NCBI RefSeq assembly: GCF_020742345.1
Contig: NZ_DYXC01000098.1
Span: forward strand, 1 to 64,000
Direction: 5' to 3'
Length of the DNA stretch: 64,000 nucleotides
Origin: Enteractinococcus helveticum
GTDB lineage: Bacteria > Actinomycetota > Actinomycetes > Actinomycetales > Micrococcaceae
Part shown: positions 7,739 to 16,752 of the stretch, in pieces
Layout: every line of letters begins with the position of its first letter
Position numbering within the stretch: position 1 is the first letter of the stretch
Made by a program: the position numbers and the translations under genes
Notes under the pieces: generated by a model
Seen by the model: only the letters and a program-made list of their open reading frames with translations
Databases searched by the model: none
What the model was told of the DNA's origin: nothing

Positions 7739-8788
7739 CTATTCTTGGTAATCTGGCGCTGGATCTAATTCAAATTCGCGTTCTGCAACGCCAGAATGCT
7801 CGACAATATGCTGTGCATATTGTTCACCGAAGTAGCGTAAGTGCCATGGTTCGTAGGAAAAACCCGTGTATTCGTCCTCGTCTTCAGGGTAGCGAATAAC
7901 AAACCCAAACTCGTGAGCCCGCTCAACCAGCCACTGTCCGGCTGGGGTATCACCAAAGCTTTGTTTTAGGGTGTGCTGACCTCCTGGTGTATCAACATCA
8001 AGTGCCAATCCCGTTTGGTGCTCGGAAAATCCTGGTCGAGCCGACATTTCATCGGTATTCGTCGTGCCGTATCGGCGAACGTAGTTGTCATACAGTTGGG
8101 TCTGGTAATCATACGATCGATACGCTGAGATGACCGTCAGGTTGATGCCGTCCTGATGGGCAGCTTCAAACATCGCTTGTGTTGCTTCGGCGGCTTCTTT
8201 TCGCAGCATGGGAGCACTTGTCCCGAACTGGCTGGGTAACTCCACCAGATCTGTCGGTTCGTAGTCAGCCGGCAGGGGGCGTAGTTTATTGACGATAACC
8301 GTTATCGAATCCGGGGACTCCAGATCCTCGGGGATGTGCGATGCATCCTGCGTCTCCTGGTCTGTTGAGTCAGGCGTCGTTGACTCGGGCAGGGCTACTT
8401 CAATTTTGGGTAGAGCAGGTGTGCTCATGGTCGGCGACGGCGTGCTGTTCGTGTTTGCGCGTTCCTCCTGGGCCGTCACCGGGGTGAGTGTGACCTCATC
8501 GACCTGCCGGGGGACAGGCTCTGATGACTGTGGTGATGACGGTAACGACTCCGAAGACGTTGAAGACTTGGTGGCACTTGACTGTTTTCGACCAGGGGCA
8601 ACTGTCAGCTTCATATCGCTGTCATCGCTTGAAGTCACTGGATACGTTTCTGGTTTCAGCGGCGAAAATTCTTGCACCTGGCGTCCCATGGTCTCAGCAA
8701 CAACGGGCGGGGAGACATAAATACTTGCTCCAAGACACGCCAACGTGACCGCAGCAGCGGTCACAGTCACCGTTGTGTTTCGTGGCAT
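7739..8788 (-). CDS. D-alanyl-D-alanine carboxypeptidase, M15B (VanY-like)
   Basis: This 349-residue exported protein should trim D-Ala from peptidoglycan stem peptides. An N-terminal hydrophobic segment (about 6-30) acts as signal or anchor. Residues about 35-165 are a Ser/Thr/Pro-rich, low-complexity linker that may span the wall. The C-terminal half is an M15 peptidase with SAYRSYDYQ, the zinc ligands in SEHQTGLALDVD (His and Asp), and the catalytic Glu and third ligand His in EPWHLRYFG. The gene stops 48 bases upstream of the mscL promoter region, and coaA ends only 2 bases before its start codon, suggesting coaA and this gene are co-transcribed. The role in wall remodelling rather than glycopeptide resistance is inferred from the lack of van genes nearby. 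Confidence 0.88.
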   Translation of the reverse strand: MPRNTTVTVTAAAVTLACLGASIYVSPPVVAETMGRQVQEFSPLKPETYPVTSSDDSDMKLTVAPGRKQSSATKSSTSSESLPSSPQSSEPVPRQVDEVTLTPVTAQEERANTNSTPSPTMSTPALPKIEVALPESTTPDSTDQETQDASHIPEDLESPDSITVIVNKLRPLPADYEPTDLVELPSQFGTSAPMLRKEAAEATQAMFEAAHQDGINLTVISAYRSYDYQTQLYDNYVRRYGTTNTDEMSARPGFSEHQTGLALDVDTPGGQHTLKQSFGDTPAGQWLVERAHEFGFVIRYPEDEDEYTGFSYEPWHLRYFGEQYAQHIVEHSGVAEREFELDPAPDYQE

Positions 8789-8790
8789 GC

Positions 8791-9867
8791 TCAGATTTTC
8801 CTCATCAGGACGCGTCTGACGTAGTGGTCTGCGTTCTTGGTCAATACTAGTTTAGCTCTGCCCCGAGTAGGCAAGACGTTTTGGATCAGATTCGGTCCGT
8901 TGATCCGATCCCAAATACCGGTGGCAGTTTTAATGGCTTCCGTATCGGTCAGGGCCGCATAGCGGTGAAAGTAGGAATCTGGGTTGGCAAAGGCCCCCGA
9001 ACGCAGTTTCATAAAGCGCTTGACATACCAGTTGCGAACTGCTTCGTGCGGGGCATCAACATAGATGGAATAGTCGAAAAAGTCAGACACCGATAGACCA
9101 GAGGTGCCATCGGAACGTGGCCGCGGCGGGGCCAACACGTTGAGCCCTTCGACAATCAACACATCTGGACGCCGCACCACAATTTGTTGATTGGGCACAA
9201 TGTCATAGGTCAGATGCGAATACATCGGGGCCCGCACTTCCGGGACCCCAGCTTTGACATCTGAGACAAAACGCAGCAAACGGCGGCGGTCGAATGACTC
9301 GGGAAAGCCTTTGCGCTCCATCAGACCCCGCCGTCGCAGCTCAGCATTGGGATAGAGGAAACCATCGGTGGTCACCAACTCCACCCGTGGGGTGTTGGGC
9401 CAGCGACGCAACATTTCCTGCAACACGCGGGCAATCGTCGACTTGCCGACTGCCACCGAACCTGCAACACCAATGACAAATGGGGTGCGGCGCGTGGTCT
9501 CACCCAGAAATTTATTGGAAGCTTCCCGGAGTTTGGCAGAGGCTTCGACGTAGATGCTCAGCAGGCGGGATAGCGGCAGATAGACCTCAGCCACTTCGGT
9601 TAGGGACAGTTGATCTCCCAGCCCCCGCAGCCTCTCGACGTCAGACTGGTCGAAAGGTTGTTCTAGCTCGTGGGCTAGTCTTGACCATGTAGCACGGTCA
9701 AGTTCAATAAATGGCGAGTACGACTGCTGTGGCTCGACCGGGGGTGAGCCCACGAAATTGATGGGCTCAGTTACCGGACTCACCGGAGTGTTTGGTGAAT
9801 CGGGGGCTCCTGCAGCAGAGCTGGTCGCATCACGAATGTGGAAATTCACCTCCTCATTATGGCTCAT
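8791..9867 (-). CDS. coaA: Type I pantothenate kinase CoaA
   Basis: CoaA phosphorylates pantothenate, the first step of coenzyme A synthesis. The core matches actinobacterial type I enzymes along its length: IELDRATWSRL, LPLSRLL, the Walker A GVAGSVAVGKST, TTDGFLYPNAEL, KGFPESFDRR, APMYSHLTYDI and VEGLNVL. The family is usually about 310 residues, but here 45-60 extra Ser/Pro-rich residues precede the core. I use the ATG at 9867. TTG 9915 and ATG 9894 are also in frame but lie in a likely promoter stretch. A perfect AGGAGG lies on the minus strand at 9854-9849, inside the reading frame, with no standard start codon at the right distance. The true start is therefore open. Confidence 0.93.
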   Translation of the reverse strand: MSHNEEVNFHIRDATSSAAGAPDSPNTPVSPVTEPINFVGSPPVEPQQSYSPFIELDRATWSRLAHELEQPFDQSDVERLRGLGDQLSLTEVAEVYLPLSRLLSIYVEASAKLREASNKFLGETTRRTPFVIGVAGSVAVGKSTIARVLQEMLRRWPNTPRVELVTTDGFLYPNAELRRRGLMERKGFPESFDRRRLLRFVSDVKAGVPEVRAPMYSHLTYDIVPNQQIVVRRPDVLIVEGLNVLAPPRPRSDGTSGLSVSDFFDYSIYVDAPHEAVRNWYVKRFMKLRSGAFANPDSYFHRYAALTDTEAIKTATGIWDRINGPNLIQNVLPTRGRAKLVLTKNADHYVRRVLMRKI

Positions 9868-9948
9868 CAAACCGGACAGAAGACAATTATTCATACCCAG
9901 CTTAGCTACCGGCAAGGGTAATTAACAGAGTTTAGAATCAGGAGATCG

Positions 9949-10941
9949 GTGAAACAGCCACAAGAGCAGCCGACCATACCCACGGGCAACAGCGGATATA
10001 TCCAAGCGTTCTTGGCATATTTGCTGTGGGGCGTTCTGCCGATCGTGTTCGCCTATTACATGACAAGCCATCCGGTTGACCTACTGGCATGGCGCATTAT
10101 TTTTGCGCTCGGCGTCACACTGGCTGCTATCTCGTGTATGCGTGGGGCATGGAAACGGTTGGGTACCGCGATGAAGACCCGACGTGACCATTTATTGCTC
10201 ATCTTGGCCGGACACCTCATCTTGATTAACTGGGCCATATATATTTATGCGGTGGCAACCAACCGCGTGCTGGAAGCCTCGTTAGGCTATTTTATCAACC
10301 CCGTGGTGACTATCGTGCTGGGGGTTGTGCTTCTCAAAGAACGGTTGCGAGGCTTGCAGTGGACAGCGGTGATCGTGTCATGTATCGCCGTGATCGTGTT
10401 GACCGTAGAACATGGCCACTTGCCGTGGATTTCCCTGACACTGGCCTGCTCATTTGCGCTTTATAGCCTGGTCAAAAATAAAACCGGCCCGTCGGTAGAC
10501 TCGCTGACCGGACTGACCGTCGAAACCCTATGGTTAGCAGTGCCATCAACGGTGTGGTTGGTCTTGGCTTCAATGGGACTACTGGGTACCGCCGCAGGTA
10601 TAGGCGTCTTTGAAACATTCGATACCGTACAAAGTGTCACTCTGCCGGTGGTGGGGTTCGTCACCGTTATCCCGTTGGTGTTATTTGCCGCAGCTGCCGC
10701 ACGATTGCCGCTATCAACGGTGGGCATGTTCCAATACATTGCACCTATTGCGCAATTCCTCTTTGGGTATTTCGTATTCCATGAGGCCATGTCAACGGGC
10801 CGTTGGATCGGGTTTATTTTGGTCTGGGTGGCGGTGATTATTCTTATTGCAGATGTTCTACGACAGATACGACAGAACCCGAAGTTACGAATCACAACAT
10901 CGCAAACTGCCCGAGAAGAACCGGTAGACTACACATCATGA
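9949..10941 (+). CDS. rarD: EamA-family transporter, RarD type
   Basis: The 330-residue protein starts at GTG behind AGGAGA. It has about ten hydrophobic segments in two repeated halves, as in the drug/metabolite transporter superfamily. The opening AFLAYLLWGVLPIVF, the LEASLGYFINP segment and GMFQYIAPIAQFLFGY in the second half are typical of RarD-like members. RarD was named after chloramphenicol sensitivity in Escherichia coli, but its substrate is unknown. The stop overlaps the acpS start (ATGA), so it opens the long overlapping operon that ends with tsaD. The gene is divergent from coaA. Confidence 0.88.
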   Translation: MKQPQEQPTIPTGNSGYIQAFLAYLLWGVLPIVFAYYMTSHPVDLLAWRIIFALGVTLAAISCMRGAWKRLGTAMKTRRDHLLLILAGHLILINWAIYIYAVATNRVLEASLGYFINPVVTIVLGVVLLKERLRGLQWTAVIVSCIAVIVLTVEHGHLPWISLTLACSFALYSLVKNKTGPSVDSLTGLTVETLWLAVPSTVWLVLASMGLLGTAAGIGVFETFDTVQSVTLPVVGFVTVIPLVLFAAAAARLPLSTVGMFQYIAPIAQFLFGYFVFHEAMSTGRWIGFILVWVAVIILIADVLRQIRQNPKLRITTSQTAREEPVDYTS

Positions 10942-11288
10942 TCATTGGCATAGGTGTGGACATGGTTGACATTGCGCGCTTTGAGCGACAGCTGGAACGG
11001 ACTCCGAAACTTCGTGAGCGTCTATTTACTCCGGCTGAACGCGAATTAAGCCTGCAGTCGCTGGCGGCCCGATTCGCCGCCAAAGAGGCCGTTGCCAAAG
11101 CCCTTTCCGCTCCAGCCGGCATGAACTGGCAGCACTGCCAAATCGGTCGCGAAGCATCCGGTGTGCCCTACGTGGTGGTCACTGGAACCGTTGCCGACAT
11201 CGCCGAAGCCAAAGGTGTCCGACGCTGGCATCTGTCCTTATCCCACGACGGCGGCTGGGCCACCGCCATGGTTGTGGCCGAGGGCTAA
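10938..11288 (+). CDS. acpS: Holo-[acyl-carrier-protein] synthase AcpS
   Basis: AcpS transfers 4'-phosphopantetheine from CoA to acyl carrier protein. The product of 116 residues has the two family signatures: IGIGVDMVDIARFE with the metal-binding Asp at the N-terminus, and LAARFAAKEAVAKAL with the second metal ligand Glu. The closing segment WHLSLSHDGGWATAMVVAE is the usual C-terminal strand. The ATG at 10938 overlaps the rarD stop, and a longer upstream open frame is ignored because this start gives the canonical N-terminus. It is followed by nnr with one base of overlap, an arrangement common in actinobacteria. Confidence 0.95.
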   Translation: MIIGIGVDMVDIARFERQLERTPKLRERLFTPAERELSLQSLAARFAAKEAVAKALSAPAGMNWQHCQIGREASGVPYVVVTGTVADIAEAKGVRRWHLSLSHDGGWATAMVVAEG

Positions 11289-12784
11289 TGCGTCGCTGCT
11301 ATACCGGAACCCAGATTCGCGCGGCCGAGACGCCGCGACTGGAAGCTGGTGACGGTCCGGTCCTGATGCGTCGCGCCGCATGGGGACTCGCACACCACAC
11401 CCTTCAACTATTGGCAACCCGCGGCCGAACCTACGGCAGCCGAGTCATCGGACTGATCGGGAAAGGCAATAACGGCGGCGATACACTGTGGGCACTCAGT
11501 TTTCTCGCCAAACGCGGCATTGCCATTGCGGCCATCCCCATCAATACGACCACAACCGATCTGCATCCGGAGGGCCTGGTCGCATTTCGCCGTGCAGGTG
11601 GTCGCATCGTCGATGAGATTGCTCCCGATACTGCCGCCATCCTAGACGGGGTGTTCGGTACCGGATTTTCTGGCAGCTTTGATCTGCCCGGCTACCTAGC
11701 GACGAATGATCTTAGCCTTCCGACAACGGCCGCCGTCATTGCCTGTGACATTCCATCGGGCATCTTGGCCGATACCGGCCAGATACCCGGGGCAGCGTTG
11801 GCAGCTGATTTGACTGTGACCTTTGCCGCACCCAAGGTGGGACTGTTGGCTGAAGCCGGAAGTCAACACAGCGGTATGATCCGCGTCGTCGACATCGGCA
11901 TTAACGACCACCTGACAGCCATTGAGCACCCATGGTGGATTGCAGAAATCCCTGACGTAGCTCAAAGCTATGGGACACCTGCCTGGGATGTGCATAAATA
12001 TTCGCGCGGTGTGCTCGGTGTAGTGGCCGGATCAGCAGAATATCCTGGCGCGGCCGTACTGGTGGTCAATGCTGCAGCCGCGACCGGGGTCGGGTACATT
12101 AGCCTGGTTGCTGAACCGCCACGTGGCAAAACGGTTGCAGATAAAGTTATCAGCGCCAACCCGCAGGCTGTTGTTGCAGACCACCTTACGGATAAAGCGA
12201 CCTGCGTTGTGGTTGGGCCTGGGCTTGGGCAAACCAGACGAGCCAAAGAGGCCACCGGTGCAGCACTCCAAGCAGCACTACGACTACAAATTCCAGTCTT
12301 AGTCGACGCCTCAGCACTCGACGTCTTGCAAGCCGAGGTATTCGAGCGGGGATTTGCGGCCCTGGTGTTGACGCCCCACGTAGGGGAGATGCGACGTCTC
12401 ACACAACGACTAGCCCCGGATCTTGCTGAGCATTCGGTTGTCGACCAGGCTGAAGAATTCGCGCGACGCTTTGGAGCGTGGATCGTGTTGAAATCAGCCA
12501 CCACTTATGTGTTTGGTCCCCACGGCGTCCGCGGTCTGCACCCGGGGCGCACCGCAGAACTGGCGACCGCAGGAACCGGCGACACGTTGGCAGGAATACT
12601 GGGGGCCGGGCTGTCGCGACTGCGACCCGAAGACCACGACTTTAGCCAACAGCTCTTTAACACGCTCAGTGCCGGCGTGCGATTACACTCAATGGCCGGT
12701 GAACTGGCAGCCCGCGACGGCGGCGTCGTCGTGAGCACGCTGGAAGATTACATTCGTCAAGCAAAACGTCAAGGTCTGGAATAA
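11288..12784 (+). CDS. nnr: Bifunctional NAD(P)HX epimerase / ADP-dependent dehydratase
   Basis: The 498-residue enzyme repairs hydrated NAD(P)H. The N-terminal YjeF_N domain (about 1-215) epimerises NAD(P)HX; GKGNNGGDTLWAL and CDIPSGILADTG are its signature segments. The C-terminal carbohydrate-kinase-like domain (about 220-498) dehydrates S-NAD(P)HX using ADP; VVGPGLGQT and the anion-hole motif ATAGTGDTLAGILGAG are present. The start overlaps the acpS stop (TAATG). Fusion of both activities in one chain, next to acpS and alr, is the standard actinobacterial form. Confidence 0.95.
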   Translation: MRRCYTGTQIRAAETPRLEAGDGPVLMRRAAWGLAHHTLQLLATRGRTYGSRVIGLIGKGNNGGDTLWALSFLAKRGIAIAAIPINTTTTDLHPEGLVAFRRAGGRIVDEIAPDTAAILDGVFGTGFSGSFDLPGYLATNDLSLPTTAAVIACDIPSGILADTGQIPGAALAADLTVTFAAPKVGLLAEAGSQHSGMIRVVDIGINDHLTAIEHPWWIAEIPDVAQSYGTPAWDVHKYSRGVLGVVAGSAEYPGAAVLVVNAAAATGVGYISLVAEPPRGKTVADKVISANPQAVVADHLTDKATCVVVGPGLGQTRRAKEATGAALQAALRLQIPVLVDASALDVLQAEVFERGFAALVLTPHVGEMRRLTQRLAPDLAEHSVVDQAEEFARRFGAWIVLKSATTYVFGPHGVRGLHPGRTAELATAGTGDTLAGILGAGLSRLRPEDHDFSQQLFNTLSAGVRLHSMAGELAARDGGVVVSTLEDYIRQAKRQGLE

Positions 12785-12795
12785 TAAACGTCACT

Positions 12796-13947
12796 ATGGC
12801 TACATGTTGGAGTTCAGAACCGGAACGCTGGGTGACCATCGATCACTCGGCGTTGGCGCATAATATTCACACCATCGCCCAGTGGGTCAAACCTGCCCAG
12901 GTGATGGCCGTGGTCAAAGCCGATGGCTACGGCCACGGCGCGGTAGAAGTCGCCCAAACTGCAATAGCCGCCGGAGCCACCTGGCTGGGCACCGCCCATA
13001 TTACCGAAGCCCTGAGGTTGCGCGAAGCCGGTATTACCGCGCCCCTGCTGGCCTGGTTGCACACGATTAACACACCATTTCAAGCGGCCATCGAACACAA
13101 CATTGACATTGGGGTCTCTGGCCCAGAACTTGAAGCCGTGGCGGAGGCCGCGGGCAATGCCGATCTGCCTGCTCGCGTTCACCTGAAAATTGACACCGGC
13201 CTATCCCGCAACGGGGCGGTACCAGAAATCTGGGATGACCTGTGCAAGCGTGCCTCCGAACTTCAACAAGCCGGAACCCTGCGGGTTGTGGGCGTCTTCA
13301 CCCACTTTGCCAACGCCGATGACCCAGAAGGCGACGCCGACGTCGATGCTCAACTGAGCCTCTACCATGAGTCAGTAGAAATCGCTCGCAAGCACGGTCT
13401 GACCGTTGATGTGCGACACGTGGCCAACTCACCGGCCTTGCTATCACGCCCCGATACCCACCTGGACATGGTCCGGGCCGGGGTGGCCATCTACGGGCTG
13501 AGCCCATTTCCCGACCGTACTGCCCAGGACCTCGGGCTGCGCCCGGTCATGAGCTTTGGGACCACCGTAGCCAATAATAAACCCGCCGATGTGGGCACCG
13601 GGGTGTCCTATGGTTATGCTTACCGTTGCGAACTGCCCACCCGACTGGCCCTGATACCCGCCGGATATGCCGACGGAGTGCCGCGTACCGCCGTGGGAGC
13701 ACCGGTATGGATTCAGGGCAAGTTCTACCGCGTTGCCGGTACGATCGCCATGGACCAATTTGTCGTCGATCTACAAACCGAGCGCAATGATGTAACCACC
13801 GCACCCGTTGGTGCTGAAGTCGAATTATTCGGCGAAAAATCTGGGATCTCTTCGGACGCCTGGGCTCTTGCCGCCGGCACCATCAACTACGAGCTGGTCA
13901 CTCGCATCGGGTGCAGGGTGCCCCGGGTGCATAAACAGTGGGTGTAA
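12796..13947 (+). CDS. alr: Alanine racemase
   Basis: Alr makes D-alanine for peptidoglycan using pyridoxal phosphate. The 383-residue product has the cofactor lysine at 41 in VVKADGYGHG and the second catalytic residue, Tyr, in TGVSYGYAYRC. The fold-type III barrel segments (VHLKIDTGLSRNG, VFTHFANAD) and the C-terminal beta domain (AMDQFVVDL) are intact. The length is normal for the family. It lies 11 bases after nnr and its stop overlaps the tsaE start (TAATG), so it is inside the operon. Confidence 0.96.
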   Translation: MATCWSSEPERWVTIDHSALAHNIHTIAQWVKPAQVMAVVKADGYGHGAVEVAQTAIAAGATWLGTAHITEALRLREAGITAPLLAWLHTINTPFQAAIEHNIDIGVSGPELEAVAEAAGNADLPARVHLKIDTGLSRNGAVPEIWDDLCKRASELQQAGTLRVVGVFTHFANADDPEGDADVDAQLSLYHESVEIARKHGLTVDVRHVANSPALLSRPDTHLDMVRAGVAIYGLSPFPDRTAQDLGLRPVMSFGTTVANNKPADVGTGVSYGYAYRCELPTRLALIPAGYADGVPRTAVGAPVWIQGKFYRVAGTIAMDQFVVDLQTERNDVTTAPVGAEVELFGEKSGISSDAWALAAGTINYELVTRIGCRVPRVHKQWV

Positions 13948-14450
13948 TGATGCACCAGGAAATAGAACTTGCCGACCTTGCAGCCACCCAACGCCTAGCC
14001 GTTGCCGTTGGCCAACAGGTACGCGCCGGTGACGTCATTATTTTGACCGGCGAACTCGGCGCCGGTAAAACCACTTTCACTCAGTCACTGGCCAGGGCAC
14101 TGGGCATCACCGCGCCTATTACGTCGCCAACCTTTGTCCTGGCCCGTCACCATCATCATCCCGACGACGGCCTGAACCTCGTTCACGTCGATGCCTACCG
14201 CATCACCGGCGCCGACGAACTCGCCAGCCTCGATTTAGAATCTTGGCTAGCAGACTCCGTGGTCGTCGTGGAATGGGGCCGCGGCACTGCCGAAGCCCTG
14301 ACCGATGCCTACCTGGACATTGAACTCCTTCGCCCCGATGCGCCCTACGACGAACTCATCACGGATTTTTCAGACGACGACATCCAAGAGCCCCGCACGG
14401 CGATTATCACCGGGCACGGGCAACGTTGGGAAGGAATCCAGCTGATATGA
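13947..14450 (+). CDS. tsaE: tRNA t6A biosynthesis ATPase TsaE
   Basis: TsaE is the small ATPase that resets the TsaB-TsaD complex making N6-threonylcarbamoyladenosine at position 37 of ANN-decoding tRNAs. The 167-residue product has Walker A GELGAGKTTFTQ, ITSPTFVLARHH and HVDAYRITGADEL, followed by VVVEWGRG, all typical. The ATG at 13947 overlaps the alr stop; an in-frame GTG nine bases earlier is possible but less likely. tsaB follows with a four-base overlap. Confidence 0.94.
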   Translation: MMHQEIELADLAATQRLAVAVGQQVRAGDVIILTGELGAGKTTFTQSLARALGITAPITSPTFVLARHHHHPDDGLNLVHVDAYRITGADELASLDLESWLADSVVVVEWGRGTAEALTDAYLDIELLRPDAPYDELITDFSDDDIQEPRTAIITGHGQRWEGIQLI

Positions 14451-15121
14451 GCCAAATATTCTTAGCGCTCGATACCTCCGCCACCGCCTCGGCGGCCATC
14501 CTGCGCGACGAGCAGATCGTGGCACACCGGGCCACCGATTCCCAACGGAACCACTCAGAAGTCTTAGCCGGCTTTATCACCCGGGTGCTCACCGACGCCG
14601 GACTCGACCCGACGGCACCACAGGGCCTGGACGGCTTATTCGTTGGTGTCGGCCCCGGCCCCTTTACCGGACTACGCGCAGGGATTGTCACCGCCCAAAC
14701 CCTGGCCCACACCTGGGATATCCCGGCCCACGGCGTCCTCAGCCTGGATGGGCTGGCCCACCGAGTGGCGCCAGAAGCCTTGCGCAGCGGGGTCGATGAA
14801 TTCATCGTCGCCACCGATGCCCGCCGCAAAGAGGTCTATTGGGCCCACTATGACAACATCGGCGGCCAGCCCCAACGCCTCCACGGGCCCTTTGTTACCG
14901 CTCCATCCGAAGTCACCGAACTGCCCGTCTACGGCGCCGGCGCAGGCCTATATCCACAACACCTCTACGGTATGACCAACTTCACCGACGCCGTACCGGA
15001 TGCCGCAGATATCGCAGCCTATGGCGCTCTGGTACTCCGTCGCGGCCAGGCACTGCTGCCAGTGGAACCGCAGTACTTGCGCGGCCACGATGCCCAAATC
15101 CCAAAACAATTACGTAAATGA
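14447..15121 (+). CDS. tsaB: t6A threonylcarbamoyltransferase complex dimerisation subunit TsaB
   Basis: TsaB is the inactive paralogue that scaffolds TsaD in t6A synthesis. The 224-residue product opens with FLALDTSATASAAIL, the ASKHA-fold phosphate-1 strand, and has VGVGPGPFTGLRAGI, the most conserved TsaB segment. The start (ATG 14447) overlaps the tsaE stop (ATGA); a longer open frame upstream lacks conserved residues. The C-terminus overlaps rimI by four bases. tsaE-tsaB-rimI-tsaD is the classical gene order. Confidence 0.94.
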   Translation: MSQIFLALDTSATASAAILRDEQIVAHRATDSQRNHSEVLAGFITRVLTDAGLDPTAPQGLDGLFVGVGPGPFTGLRAGIVTAQTLAHTWDIPAHGVLSLDGLAHRVAPEALRSGVDEFIVATDARRKEVYWAHYDNIGGQPQRLHGPFVTAPSEVTELPVYGAGAGLYPQHLYGMTNFTDAVPDAADIAAYGALVLRRGQALLPVEPQYLRGHDAQIPKQLRK

Positions 15122-15636
15122 ACGCGCCAGCACCACTGCAGTTGCCACCCGGCTACACCCAGCGTACCTGGACGGCCGCGGATCTCACCGAGATCACCAA
15201 ACTCGATGCCCTGATCTTTGGTCCGGACGCCTGGTCCTACCAACTCTTTGAAGCCGAATACCAGGCATCCAATGCCGCCAACCCGCACACGTTCTATCAG
15301 GTCATCACCCATAACCACGACCTTGTCGGTTTTGCCGGGATCATATTTGGCCCACCATTCGCTGACATCACCACCATCGGCATTCACCCCGACCACGTCG
15401 GCAAAAAACTCGGTGCTGCCCTGCTCATCTGGTGCATCCGCATCGCCTGCGCACTGGGCGCCAAAGACATTTTGTTAGAGGTTCGGGCCGACAACCACAC
15501 CGCCCAACGGCTTTATGCCGACAACGGATTCACTCATATCCACACCAGACCTAAGTATTATCCTGGCGGAATAGACGCCTGGATCATGCGTAAACACCTG
15601 CGCGAACCAGAAACATCCAGCAGGACCAAGGAGTAA
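15118..15636 (+). CDS. rimI: Ribosomal protein bS18 N-alanine acetyltransferase RimI
   Basis: This 172-residue GNAT enzyme is placed between tsaB and tsaD, where RimI is usually found. The acetyl-CoA-binding segment TTIGIHPDHVGKKLGAAL fits motif A (Q/RxxGxG/A), followed by ILLEVRADNHTAQRLYADNGF, the motif B helix typical of RimI. RimI acetylates the N-terminal alanine of ribosomal protein S18, though in actinobacteria it may have wider targets. It starts within the tsaB stop (ATGA) and ends one base before the tsaD ATG. Confidence 0.9.
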   Translation: MNAPAPLQLPPGYTQRTWTAADLTEITKLDALIFGPDAWSYQLFEAEYQASNAANPHTFYQVITHNHDLVGFAGIIFGPPFADITTIGIHPDHVGKKLGAALLIWCIRIACALGAKDILLEVRADNHTAQRLYADNGFTHIHTRPKYYPGGIDAWIMRKHLREPETSSRTKE

Positions 15637-15637
15637 C

Positions 15638-16711
15638 ATGACATCCCCGATCGTAATAGGGATCGAAACCTCGTGCGATGAAACCGGCATCGGCATCGTA
15701 TCTGGGACCACCCTGCTGGCTCACCAGGTTGCATCATCCATGGATGAACACGTGGCCTTTGGCGGGGTCATCCCCGAAATCGCCGCCCGCGCACACGTCA
15801 CCGAATTTCTACCCGTACTGGAAGCGGCCCTGGCCGAAGCCAACATCACCCTCGACGACGTTGATGCCATCGCAGTCACCGCCGGCCCCGGACTCGCCGG
15901 CGCTCTGATGGTCGGAGTTGCCGGTGCCAAAGCTCTGGCAGTAGCCACCGGCAAACCGCTCTATGGGATCAACCACCTCATTGCCCACATCGGCGTGGGC
16001 TTTCTCGACGACGTCGGCGCTGACCTCCACAACGTCAACCAACTCGGTGCGCTGCTCGTGTCCGGTGGGCACACTGAAATGTTGAAGATCAACTCGCTCA
16101 CCTCCGACGTCGAACTCCTGGGTTCCACAATCGACGACGCAGCAGGCGAGGCCTACGATAAAGTCGCCCGACTGATCGGCGCAGGATACCCCGGTGGACC
16201 GGTGATCGACACGATGGCACGCCAGGGCAATCCCACCGCCTTCAAATTTCCCCGCGGACTCACGGCCCCCAAGTTCATGGGTAACGCCCAGGAACCCGGC
16301 AAAGATCGATACAACTGGTCATTTTCTGGACTCAAAACCGCGGTGTCTCGTGCCGTGGAACAATTTCAACGACGCGACATGGATATTCCGGTCAACGACA
16401 TCGCAGCGTCCTTCCAGGAAGCGGTGGCTGACGTCATTACGCATAAGGCAGTCTTGGCAGCAACCGAGCACGGTATCGACCACATTCTGCTGGGCGGGGG
16501 AGTTGCTGCAAATTCTCGGTTGCGCGCCTTGCTCACCGAACGCACTGCGGCCGCAGGCATTGGCTTGACCATTCCACCGATCAATCTGTGCACGGATAAC
16601 GGTGCGATGGTTGCCGCCCTGGGTGCGCAACTCGTCGCGGATGCAGTAGAACCATCGCCGATGAATTTTTCCGCTGATCCGACCCAATCGGTCAACCTGG
16701 TCAGCGTCTAA
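15638..16711 (+). CDS. tsaD: tRNA t6A threonylcarbamoyltransferase TsaD
   Basis: TsaD transfers the threonylcarbamoyl group to A37 of tRNA. The 357-residue product opens with VIGIETSCDETGIG, carries the metal ligands in NHLIAHIG (HxxxH), the active-site loop LVSGGHTEML, YPGGPVIDTMARQG and the late DNGAMVAALG with its metal-binding Asp. These are complete. RBS AAGGAG precedes the ATG. It closes the operon begun at rarD and is convergent with the glutamate-cysteine ligase gene. Confidence 0.96.
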   Translation: MTSPIVIGIETSCDETGIGIVSGTTLLAHQVASSMDEHVAFGGVIPEIAARAHVTEFLPVLEAALAEANITLDDVDAIAVTAGPGLAGALMVGVAGAKALAVATGKPLYGINHLIAHIGVGFLDDVGADLHNVNQLGALLVSGGHTEMLKINSLTSDVELLGSTIDDAAGEAYDKVARLIGAGYPGGPVIDTMARQGNPTAFKFPRGLTAPKFMGNAQEPGKDRYNWSFSGLKTAVSRAVEQFQRRDMDIPVNDIAASFQEAVADVITHKAVLAATEHGIDHILLGGGVAANSRLRALLTERTAAAGIGLTIPPINLCTDNGAMVAALGAQLVADAVEPSPMNFSADPTQSVNLVSV

Positions 16712-16752
16712 ACCGCATACCAACTGCAAGGCTGCGAACACGGCCAAGAAGT

